Below, piece by piece: positions 16,893-24,090 of a stretch of DNA of 64,000 nt. The stretch lies in contig NZ_QJRG01000049.1 in assembly GCF_004025535.1 (NCBI RefSeq), forward strand, positions 651,377 to 715,376, given 5' to 3'. Position numbers and translations under genes: made by a program. The notes under the pieces are model-generated. The model was not told the origin of the DNA and ran no database searches. It saw only the letters and a list, made by a program, of their open reading frames with translations. The stretch's first letter is position 1; every line of letters begins with the position of its first letter. This DNA is from Pseudomonas alkylphenolica (GTDB taxonomy: Bacteria; Pseudomonadota; Gammaproteobacteria; Pseudomonadales; Pseudomonadaceae).

Positions 16893-17017
16893 AGGAACTC
16901 CTGTTAAACATCCAATTGCTGAGTGGCGGTGGCGTGGATGTAGGTACTGTTCCCGGATCGGTAAAACGGCGCATAGGCCGAACGGACCAGATCAAGAACA
17001 AAAACAGGAGAAATTCC

Positions 17018-17782
17018 ATGAACGAATCAATGACGGTTCTGCTTGAAGACGTCATCGCCATTGCGCGCGCCGCGGGCGAACAGGTGATGGCGGTGTACCG
17101 CTCGGATTTTGAAGTGCGCGGCAAGGTCGATGCCTCGCCGGTAACCGAGGCTGACGAGCGCGCCGAAGCGTTGATCCTGCAAGCCCTGGCGGCACGCACG
17201 CCACAGATCCCGGTGATCTCCGAAGAGGCCGCTGCTGCCGGCCAGGTGCCCGATGTGGGCCAGCACTTCTGGCTGGTGGATCCATTGGACGGGACCAAGG
17301 AGTTCATCCATCGCAATGGTGAATTCACCGTCAACATCGCCTTGATCGATCAGGGCGAACCGGTGCTGGGGGTGGTGTTGGCGCCTGCGCTGGGCCGGAT
17401 GTTTGCCGGAGCGCGTGGTTGCGGGGCCTTTATCGAAGAGGCTGGCATACGTCAGCCCATTCGCTGCCGGACCGTGTCGGAGGAGGGGCTGGATGTGGTC
17501 GCCAGCCGCTCCCATGGTGATGCCGAGGCACTGGACAAATTCCTCGATGGACGCAAGGTGCGCTCACTGAAAAGCGCAGGTTCATCGCTGAAGATTTGCC
17601 TGGTGGCTGCCGGCGAAGCCGACCTTTATCCACGCCTTGGGCGCACCATGGAATGGGACATTGCTGCGGGGCATGCCGTGCTGGCTGCTGCCGGTGGGCA
17701 GATTCTCACGCTGGCCGGTGATGCGCTGGGGTATGGCAAAACTGGTCTGGACAACCCGCATTTTTACGCACGCGGGTTGTAG
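17018..17782 (+). CDS. cysQ: 3'(2'),5'-bisphosphate nucleotidase CysQ
   Basis: A 254-residue inositol-monophosphatase-fold enzyme. Metal-binding motifs are all present: SEEAAAA (Glu), DPLDGTKEFIHRNGEFTVNIALID and EWDIAAGHAVLAAAGG. The start ATG 17018 has CAGGAG at 17005-17010. CysQ dephosphorylates PAP to AMP. PAP is produced by sulfotransferases and by PAPS reductase and inhibits both. The gene is divergent from cysD with a 125-bp shared upstream region, so it is probably co-regulated with the sulfonation operon. This is the third element (synthesis, transfer, by-product removal) of the proposed module. Confidence 0.95.
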   Translation: MNESMTVLLEDVIAIARAAGEQVMAVYRSDFEVRGKVDASPVTEADERAEALILQALAARTPQIPVISEEAAAAGQVPDVGQHFWLVDPLDGTKEFIHRNGEFTVNIALIDQGEPVLGVVLAPALGRMFAGARGCGAFIEEAGIRQPIRCRTVSEEGLDVVASRSHGDAEALDKFLDGRKVRSLKSAGSSLKICLVAAGEADLYPRLGRTMEWDIAAGHAVLAAAGGQILTLAGDALGYGKTGLDNPHFYARGL

Positions 17783-17913
17783 CCGGGCGCGGGGCACGGT
17801 CGATGCTGCGCAAATGTACGGCTAAAGTGTAGGTAGCGTTGGTGAGGCTGTCTGGGCCGCCGACCTTCAAGGACGTTGAAATCGTTGCTGTCTACACTGG
17901 GCGAGCCTCTTCT

Positions 17914-19362
17914 ATGAATGCAGCGTCATTCTGGTCCAGATACCTGCCTGTTCGAGGAGGCGCGCCAATTGCTGCTGGCGAGCAGTTCGACCTGCTGCGC
18001 GGGTTCTCGATCATCAGCCTGCTGATCATCGGTGCCGTTGCCATTGGCCTGGGGTCGTTGTCGACGCGTTTCCTGATGACGGAAAGCCTGGAACGCGATG
18101 CCTTGCTGTCCGCCCAATTCATCCAGGCGGTTGCCATTGGTGAAATTCGTCATCACGACCTCTCCGGCATGCAGATGGGGGCGGTGCTGGCGCCGTCGGT
18201 GTACGGCATGTTGAATGATGAGACGGCACGTAACCGGGGGCGCGCACGCTCCGAGTTTCTCGACCACCTGGCGCACCTGCCGGATATTCTGTTGGCAACC
18301 ATCTACTCGCCCGAGCGGGTGGTGGTCTGGTCAACCAATCCGGCGCTGGTCGGGCGCAAGATCGAGGGGGATACGGCGCTGGACGCTGCCTTTACTTCCG
18401 GGGGGCGGGTTTCGGCGCGGTACAACGAAGTTCAGGACGGGCGCATCGAGCAGCAGTTCATCCACCCGCCAGAAGAGTTCTTTATCGAGAACTACATTCC
18501 CTTGATTGACGAGCAAGGCAATGTCCTGGCGATGGTTGAAATTTACAAAGAGCCCGTGGACTTGATCGAGCGGGTCAATCGTGGCTTTCGCTTGATCTGG
18601 ATGGCGACCGCGCTGGGCGGCCTGGCGATTTACTTCGGGCTTTTCTGGATCGTCTGGCGCGCATCGAAGTTGCTGGCGTCCCAGCAGGATCAACTGGTGG
18701 CCAACAAGACCTATGGCGGTCTGGTCGAAATGTCGACGGCGGTGGCGCACAGTATGCGCAATCCCCTGGCAAACATCCGTACCAGTGCCGAACTGGCGGC
18801 CAGCATGGAAGGGCAGCCGGCCGGTAAAAACATTGCCGATATTGTCGCTCAGGTTGACCGCATGTCGATCTGGGTCAGGGACCTGTTGCTGTGTCTGCGA
18901 CCGTTAAAGGGGGAGTCGGAGCAGGTCGACCTGATCGGTGCGGTGCATGCGGTATTGAGTTCCTTCGAACAGCAACTGACCGGCTCGAAAGTCCAGGTGG
19001 CGTTCGTGTCCGGGCCAATGCCGCTGGTGGTGAGTCATCAACTGCTGCTCGCCCAGGTGCTTAACAGTGTGATCGCCAATGCCATCGAGGCGATGCCCGA
19101 GGGGGGGCGGCTGGATATCAGCACCGCACTGTCCGCTGATGGGAAAACGCTCAACCTGTCGATCAACGACACCGGTAAAGGCATGACCCGCCAGCAGGAG
19201 ATGATGGCGTTCAAATCGTTCTACACCACCAAACTGGGCGGGTTGGGCATCGGCTTGATCATGGTCAGGCAGATCATGGAACGCTTTGGCGGCGAGGTCA
19301 GCCTCAGCAGCCAGGAACAGGCGGGGACCCGTGTTTGCCTGAGCTTCAGGGTCGCGGGCTGA
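17914..19362 (+). CDS. Membrane sensor histidine kinase, orphan in this window
   Basis: About 482 residues from ATG 17914; the frame is open up to a TTG at 17839 and the RBS is weak at each candidate, so the start is uncertain. Two membrane segments (about residues 25-50 and 225-250) flank an extracytoplasmic sensor region. The H box is AVAHSMRNPLANIRTSAEL, the N box ANAIEAMPEGG, the G boxes DTGKGM and GGLGIGLIMVRQI; no HAMP domain is obvious. No response regulator is encoded next to it. The TYGGLVEMSTAVAHSMRNPLANIRTS type H box is of the NtrB-like class. It sits between cysQ and the MerR gene, and its signal is unknown. Confidence 0.85.
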   Translation: MNAASFWSRYLPVRGGAPIAAGEQFDLLRGFSIISLLIIGAVAIGLGSLSTRFLMTESLERDALLSAQFIQAVAIGEIRHHDLSGMQMGAVLAPSVYGMLNDETARNRGRARSEFLDHLAHLPDILLATIYSPERVVVWSTNPALVGRKIEGDTALDAAFTSGGRVSARYNEVQDGRIEQQFIHPPEEFFIENYIPLIDEQGNVLAMVEIYKEPVDLIERVNRGFRLIWMATALGGLAIYFGLFWIVWRASKLLASQQDQLVANKTYGGLVEMSTAVAHSMRNPLANIRTSAELAASMEGQPAGKNIADIVAQVDRMSIWVRDLLLCLRPLKGESEQVDLIGAVHAVLSSFEQQLTGSKVQVAFVSGPMPLVVSHQLLLAQVLNSVIANAIEAMPEGGRLDISTALSADGKTLNLSINDTGKGMTRQQEMMAFKSFYTTKLGGLGIGLIMVRQIMERFGGEVSLSSQEQAGTRVCLSFRVAG

Positions 19363-19372
19363 GCACCTGCGG

Positions 19373-19810
19373 TTAAACCGGGTCAGCCGACATGGGGTTT
19401 ACAACAGACCGGTTTGAGAGGGATTCGATGATCCGGCACTCTTCGATCACCCCACCCTGGCAGCAGGCGATCAACCGCGTCAGCTCGTTCTCCAGGCCTT
19501 GCAGGTCACGGATGCGCTCCCTTACTTGAGCCAGCTGGTGTTCGACTTTTGCATCGACTGCCGCGCAGGAGTGCGCCTTGCGATCAGCCAGGCCAAGCAG
19601 TTCGCGTACATCATCAAGGCTGAATCCCAGCCCGCGACTGCGGCGGATGAACAACAGGCGATCGCGCTCGACTTCCGTGTAGAGGCGGTAACCTGCGGGC
19701 GTTCGGGTAGCTGAAGGCAGCAAACCCTGCTGTTCGTAGTATCGGATGGTCACGGCCTTGGTGTCGGTGGCCTTGGCCAACTGACCCACGGTGTAGTTCG
19801 ACCCCGTCAT
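19373..19810 (-). CDS. MerR-family metal-responsive regulator (CadR/PbrR/ZntR group)
   Basis: A 145-residue MerR regulator from ATG 19810. Its N-terminal winged HTH is YTVGQLAKATDTKAVTIRYYEQQGLLP, recognised in two pieces. The metal-binding cysteines typical of the Cd/Pb/Zn branch are present: Cys near position 80 (HSCAAVD) and a C-terminal loop with CC...EEC (IACCQGGVIEECRI). It is divergent from a CDF transporter operon with only 67 bp between the start codons, the standard arrangement in which a MerR protein untwists the promoter of a metal efflux gene. The exact metal cannot be told from sequence alone. Confidence 0.9.
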   Translation of the reverse strand: MTGSNYTVGQLAKATDTKAVTIRYYEQQGLLPSATRTPAGYRLYTEVERDRLLFIRRSRGLGFSLDDVRELLGLADRKAHSCAAVDAKVEHQLAQVRERIRDLQGLENELTRLIACCQGGVIEECRIIESLSNRSVVNPMSADPV

Positions 19811-19815
19811 GGTGC

Positions 19816-19847
19816 TTGACCTTATAGCTGCTAGAACCTTCATGCTA
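19816..19847 (+). promoter_or_regulatory. MerR-type promoter/operator with long spacer
   Basis: TTGACC (19816-19821) as -35 and CATGCT (about 19841-19846) as -10 are separated by 19 bp, the over-long spacer used by MerR regulators. The spacer holds an imperfect dyad, CTTATAG (19821-19827) CTG CTAGAAC (19831-19837). Drives the CDF operon. Confidence 0.7.
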
Positions 19848-19877
19848 GCGCAATCGATCATGCCGGAGGGTGGGAAA

Positions 19878-20708
19878 ATGGACAGCTGTTGCGAAAACAA
19901 AGCCGGAGAACTGGCGCAGCTGCGCGCCCGACAAAGCCGCATTCTCTATATCGTTCTGGCCATCAATGCGCTGATGTTCGTGGTGGAGTTTGCCGCGGGC
20001 CTGATTGCCGGCTCCACGGCGCTGCTGGGTGACTCGCTCGACATGTTTGGCGATGCCTCGGTTTACGCGGTGACGCTGTTCGTGTTGCACCGCAGTGTTC
20101 GCGCGCGCGCCGGGGCGGCCTTGTTCAAAGGGGGCTTCATGTTGCTCTTTGGCCTGGTGGTGGTCGCGGATGCGGTTCGCAAGCTGATCCTGCAAGAAGT
20201 GCCGGCAGCCGACTGGATGGGCGTGGTCGGGCTGATCGCCCTGGCCGCCAACGGCATCTGCTTCTACCTGCTGTTCAGCCACCGCAGTGACGACTTGAAC
20301 ATGCGCTCGACCTGGCTGTGTTCACGCAACGACCTGATTGCCAACACCAGCGTGATCATCGCCGCCGTGCTGGTCGCCCTGACCGGTAGCCTGTGGCCTG
20401 ATATCGCCGTGGGCCTGGCGATTGCCGCATTGTTCCTGCATTCCGCCGGACAGGTCCTTCGCGAAGCCTGGCATGAGTGGACGCGCAACCCGCAGCCTGA
20501 AATGGTCGCCGAACCCGCTGAATGCTGTGCAGCGCCAGCGACTGAGCCTGGCGCTGCCTGCTGCGCCCCGGCTTCCGCCGCTGGTGCGACGTGCGCAGGG
20601 GCAAAGCCTGTGCTGGTAAATCTCTGTGAGCCCGGACAATCCCCGGCAGCGCCGACTGAGATCAAGTCGTGCTGTGGGTCCAAGGACGGTAATGATGCGA
20701 CCAATTGA
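19878..20708 (+). CDS. Cation diffusion facilitator-like metal transporter with Cys-rich C-terminal tail
   Basis: A 276-residue protein from ATG 19878 (GGAGG at 19865). It begins MDSCCENKAGEL and has about six membrane segments; the CDF metal site appears as GDSLDMFGDASVY in helix 2 and STWLCSRNDLIANTSVI in helix 5, where the usual His is replaced (RNDLIAN in place of HxxxD-type). After residue 215 the normal cytoplasmic domain is replaced by a tail with several CC pairs (ECCAAP, ACCAP, KSCCGSK). Probably exports a soft divalent metal from the cytoplasm. The thiol-rich ends may hand over the metal. Start of an operon with dsbB, a dsbA-like gene and a methyltransferase, under the divergent MerR regulator. 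Confidence 0.85.
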   Translation: MDSCCENKAGELAQLRARQSRILYIVLAINALMFVVEFAAGLIAGSTALLGDSLDMFGDASVYAVTLFVLHRSVRARAGAALFKGGFMLLFGLVVVADAVRKLILQEVPAADWMGVVGLIALAANGICFYLLFSHRSDDLNMRSTWLCSRNDLIANTSVIIAAVLVALTGSLWPDIAVGLAIAALFLHSAGQVLREAWHEWTRNPQPEMVAEPAECCAAPATEPGAACCAPASAAGATCAGAKPVLVNLCEPGQSPAAPTEIKSCCGSKDGNDATN

Positions 20709-21138
20709 CCACGGTGCTACCACCGGTCCCTGGGGGTTGTTGCTGCTGGCCTGGCTGCTTGCGATGGGGGCCTCGCTAGCGGTGCTGTTCATTGGTGAGG
20801 TGATGGGCCAGCAGCCTTGCGTGCTGTGCTGGTTCCAGCGAGCCTTCATGTTCCCGCTTGCGATCATTTTGGCCATTGCTTGCTACCGCTCGGATTATGC
20901 GGTCTGGCGTTATGCGTTGCCGCTCGCAATCGCTGGCGGCATGGTCGCATTGGGGCACAGCCTGCTTTATGCAGGGTTGCTTCCACAGCCCATTGTGCCG
21001 TGTACGGCGACCGGCCCCTCCTGCACTGACGCGGGCATGACGCTGTTTGGCGTTGTTCCGCTGCCACTGTTGGCACTGGCTGTCTTTGTCTGCATTTCAA
21101 TCCTGTTGCTTATCATCCGTCGGAGCGCCACCCCATGA
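20692..21138 (+). CDS. dsbB: Disulfide bond formation protein DsbB
   Basis: About 148 residues with four membrane helices. The first active pair is CVLC in GQQPCVLCWFQRAF and the second periplasmic pair is in PIVPCTATGPSCTDAG. ATG codons occur at 20692 and 20695 and either could start; the gene overlaps the end of the CDF gene (stop 20708). DsbB reoxidises DsbA and passes electrons to quinone in the inner membrane. Within a metal-efflux operon it may protect or regenerate periplasmic disulfides that are damaged by thiophilic metals. This is a dedicated copy; the housekeeping dsbB is probably elsewhere. Confidence 0.92.
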   Translation: MMRPIDHGATTGPWGLLLLAWLLAMGASLAVLFIGEVMGQQPCVLCWFQRAFMFPLAIILAIACYRSDYAVWRYALPLAIAGGMVALGHSLLYAGLLPQPIVPCTATGPSCTDAGMTLFGVVPLPLLALAVFVCISILLLIIRRSATP

Positions 21139-21803
21139 ACCGTCGTGCCCTGGTCCTGACCATCAGCATCCTCGTGCTGGCTGCCTTTGGTGCCGCTGTC
21201 ATGTGGTACCAGCCAACACCAGTCCCTCCTGCTCAAACCTCGACAACACATTCTGCTGAACCGCTTGCGAGAACGACGGCCAACTTGGTGCGCTTCCATT
21301 CGCCTACGTTCGGCAAGGCAAATGCCCCGGTTACCATTGTCGAGTTCTTCGATCCGTCTTGTGAGGCGTGCCGGGCTTTCTATCCTTACGTCAAAAAGAT
21401 TCTCGCGGAGCATCCTGACGATGTTCGTCTGGTTCTGCGCTATACGCTGCTGCATCAGGGCTCTGAGGAAGTTGCCCGTCTGCTGGAGGCTTCGCGCAAG
21501 CAGAATCTCTACCAGCCAGTGCTGGAGGCGGTGCTGGAGGCTCAGCCAGGCTGGCATGATGACCCTCAGATCGCTAAAGCGTGGGAGGCTGCGCAAGCCA
21601 CTGGTCTCGATCTGGACAAGGCCCGTTCGGACATGCAGTCTGCGGGCGTGGATGCGGCGCTCAAGGTTGACATGCAGGACGTCAAAGCCATCGGCGTGCA
21701 GGGTACACCGACGTTCTTTGTCAATGGTCAGAGCCTGAACGAGTTCAGCCCGCAAGCGCTGCGTCAACTGGTCCGTGATGAGATCGCCAAAACCAGGGAG
21801 TGA
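21135..21803 (+). CDS. DsbA-like periplasmic thiol oxidoreductase
   Basis: A 222-residue protein overlapping dsbB by ATGA (21135-21138). One N-terminal hydrophobic segment (ALVLTISILVLAAFGAAVMW) acts as membrane anchor or signal. The thioredoxin-fold active site is CEAC in FFDPSCEACRAFYPY and the cis-Pro loop is GTPTFFVNG. The DSBA-like helical insert lies between them. It is probably the partner that the operon DsbB oxidises. A CxxC of CEAC is unusual compared with CPHC of DsbA and suggests different redox potential or substrate choice. Confidence 0.9.
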   Translation: MNRRALVLTISILVLAAFGAAVMWYQPTPVPPAQTSTTHSAEPLARTTANLVRFHSPTFGKANAPVTIVEFFDPSCEACRAFYPYVKKILAEHPDDVRLVLRYTLLHQGSEEVARLLEASRKQNLYQPVLEAVLEAQPGWHDDPQIAKAWEAAQATGLDLDKARSDMQSAGVDAALKVDMQDVKAIGVQGTPTFFVNGQSLNEFSPQALRQLVRDEIAKTRE

Positions 21804-21807
21804 TGTC

Positions 21808-22269
21808 ATGCAGTGGTTCGAGAACCGTATCCCGCCGCCCTTGGTGGCGGCGCTTTGCGCCCTGTTGATGTGGCTCGGTGCCGCGCAATGGCCGGCTGTA
21901 GAGGTGCCGCTGAGTTGGCGGTTGGGCGTCGCCCTGGTGTTGCTGGTAACCGGGGCCGGTGTCTGTTTGGCCGGTGTCACCTGCTTCCGCCAGGCGAGAA
22001 CGACAGTCAATCCATTGGAGCCCGAATCGGCTTCGGTCCTGGTCACTTCAGGTGTCTATCGCCTGACCCGAAACCCCATGTACCTGGGCTTTGCATTGGT
22101 CTTGGCGGCGTGGACCGTGTTCCTGGCTTCGGCCTTCGCTTTACTGGGGGTTGTGGCGTTCGTTCTGTACATGAATCGTTTTCAGATCTTGCCGGAAGAA
22201 CGCGCATTGCGACGTTTGTTTGGTGATGCCCTGGAGGACTATTGCGCGCGCGTTCGCCGCTGGATTTGA
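21808..22269 (+). CDS. Isoprenylcysteine carboxyl methyltransferase (ICMT)-like membrane protein
   Basis: A 153-residue integral membrane protein from ATG 21808, 4 bp after the DsbA-like stop, with GGGAG at 21796. Three to four membrane segments precede the ICMT/PEMT signature: SGVYRLTRNPMYLGF and ILPEERALRRLFGDALEDYCARVRRW. The family binds S-adenosylmethionine; prokaryotic members are of unknown substrate. Last gene of the MerR-controlled operon, in which such genes are often found with CDF and Dsb genes. Methylation of a thiol or carboxylate in the membrane is only a guess. Confidence 0.85.
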   Translation: MQWFENRIPPPLVAALCALLMWLGAAQWPAVEVPLSWRLGVALVLLVTGAGVCLAGVTCFRQARTTVNPLEPESASVLVTSGVYRLTRNPMYLGFALVLAAWTVFLASAFALLGVVAFVLYMNRFQILPEERALRRLFGDALEDYCARVRRWI

Positions 22270-22329
22270 GCGCGGAGCGGTAGCCGCGCTACCGATCTCG
22301 ACAACGCAGCTATCGCATGTGGCCGGACG

Positions 22330-24090
22330 CTACACCTGGCTGTTCAGCCAGGCCCGCCAACCACCCCAGGCGCTGATGTCCACGGCCCCTTCAAGGCCGC
22401 TGCCCTCACAGATGAAACCGGTTTCCCAGCGTCCATCCGCCAGCTGTACTTTCCCCAGTCCCAAGGGCGCCGGGATACCTTCAAGGAATGAACCCAGTTC
22501 GTTACTCGGGATCTCCCACACCTCGACAGCAATCGCCACGCCGTCTTGCGCCCGGACCATGCCCGGACGCTTCACGGCGCCGCCGGCCAGGGCGTACAGG
22601 CGATAGTGCGGCGCGCTTTCGGTGGCCTCGATCAACCGGCCAGCGCGCTGGGTAAGCTGGCCGTTCAGCGGCAGCCCGGCCAGGTGCGCACCACAGACGA
22701 CGATCCGCGAGCGGTCATTGCGTGCCGGGTGACCCACAGGCGTACCGCCCTGATAGGCATGCGAGACGCTGAGCAGGTACTGATCGGTAAAGGCGCGCCC
22801 GAACACGGTCACGCCCCACGGCAAGCCGTTTTCCATGAGCGCACTCGGCACAGCCACGGCCGCATAGTCGAGCAGGTTCATGAAGTTGGTGTAGTAGCCA
22901 AGCTCGGCGTTGCGCAGGACCGGCTCTACGTCCAGCTCTCGCAAGGTTACCGGGCGCCCGATGGTCGGGGTCAGCACGCAATCGAGGTCGGCCATGATCC
23001 GGTCGCACTCGGCCTTGAGCGTCTGCAGACGGTACTGGGCGCGGAAGGTGTCCACACCTGAGACTTCAGGAGCCTTGCGCAGCACCGCGTGGATCACCGG
23101 CAACAGCGCCTCGGGCTGGCGTTGGGCCAACGCGCCCACCACGCTGTAGCGCTCGGCCACCCACGGGCCTTCGTAGAGCAGGCGCGCGGCTTCCAGGAAA
23201 GGAGACAGATCGATGTTCACGGCCTCGCCACCCAAGGCTTTGAGCCGTTCAACCGCGTCGGCGAACAACCCCGGGCCTTCGCTGCAGCCGAAGAATTCCA
23301 GCTGTTCGGCGGCCGGTACGCCAAACCGGAACGGTCGCAGGTCGCCGAAGCTTGCGCCCTGGTTCCAGCCCGGGTTGCTGCGGCTGTAGGCATCCGCCGG
23401 ATCGACCTGTGCGATCAGTGCCAGCAGTGTGCTGGCTTCCTCGGCGGTGGCGGTAAAAGTGGTGACGCAATCGAGCGTCCGGCAGGCCGGGACCACGCCC
23501 GCCGTGGACAGCAGCCCTTTGCTGGCCTTGAGGCCCACCAGGTTGTTCAACGCCGCCGGCACCCGGCCGGAGCCGGCGGTGTCGGTACCCAGGGCGAAAC
23601 TTGCCAGTCCCAGCGCGACGGTTAATGGCGAGCCGGCACTGGAGCCCCCGGACGGGTAGTCGGGGTGCACGCTGTTGCGGCACGCGCCATAGGGCGAGCG
23701 TGTGCCGTTCAGGCCGGTTGCGAACTGGTCGAGGTTGGTCTTGCCCAGCGGGATGGCACCCAGCTCGACCAGCCGTTGCACCACCGTGGCGGATTGCTCC
23801 GGCACATAGGCAAACGCCGGGCAGGCTGCGGTGGTGGGGATGTCGGCAAGGTCGATGTTGTCCTTGATGGCGAACGGCACGCCATACAGCGGCAGGTCTT
23901 CCGGGCGACGGGCTTCAAGTGCCGCGAGGTAAGGCTCCAGCTGTTCGGCGCTGAGCAGGTGGATGAACATCCGATAGTCCGGGTTCAGCTGCTCGGCGTG
24001 CTCGCGCAGGGTCAGGATCAGCTCACGCGGGGTGGTTTCACCGCTGAGGTAGCGGTCTTTCAGCACACTCAGGCGCAGGTCGGTGTTCAT
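22330..24090 (-). CDS. atzF: Allophanate hydrolase
   Basis: A 586-residue amidase-signature enzyme with the allophanate hydrolase C-terminal domain. The Ser-cisSer-Lys triad can be placed at Lys76 (FAIKDNID), Ser150/151 (SGGSSAGS) and Ser174 (DTAGSGRVPA). The C-terminal domain (about 450-586) includes ATESAPHYRLYALAGG. It hydrolyses allophanate to two ammonium and two CO2. Its start overlaps the carboxylase stop by 4 bp (24087-24090). It is the final step of the guanidine/urea amidolyase pathway; in this operon the allophanate is probably formed by deimination of carboxyguanidine. Confidence 0.95.
   Translation of the reverse strand: MNTDLRLSVLKDRYLSGETTPRELILTLREHAEQLNPDYRMFIHLLSAEQLEPYLAALEARRPEDLPLYGVPFAIKDNIDLADIPTTAACPAFAYVPEQSATVVQRLVELGAIPLGKTNLDQFATGLNGTRSPYGACRNSVHPDYPSGGSSAGSPLTVALGLASFALGTDTAGSGRVPAALNNLVGLKASKGLLSTAGVVPACRTLDCVTTFTATAEEASTLLALIAQVDPADAYSRSNPGWNQGASFGDLRPFRFGVPAAEQLEFFGCSEGPGLFADAVERLKALGGEAVNIDLSPFLEAARLLYEGPWVAERYSVVGALAQRQPEALLPVIHAVLRKAPEVSGVDTFRAQYRLQTLKAECDRIMADLDCVLTPTIGRPVTLRELDVEPVLRNAELGYYTNFMNLLDYAAVAVPSALMENGLPWGVTVFGRAFTDQYLLSVSHAYQGGTPVGHPARNDRSRIVVCGAHLAGLPLNGQLTQRAGRLIEATESAPHYRLYALAGGAVKRPGMVRAQDGVAIAVEVWEIPSNELGSFLEGIPAPLGLGKVQLADGRWETGFICEGSGLEGAVDISAWGGWRAWLNSQV

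Noticed and set aside
22278..22294. Hairpin CGGTAG-CCGCG-CTACCG as terminator between the convergent ICMT-like and allophanate hydrolase genes
   Set aside because: The stem is only 6 bp and has no T-run on either strand; too weak to list as a terminator.
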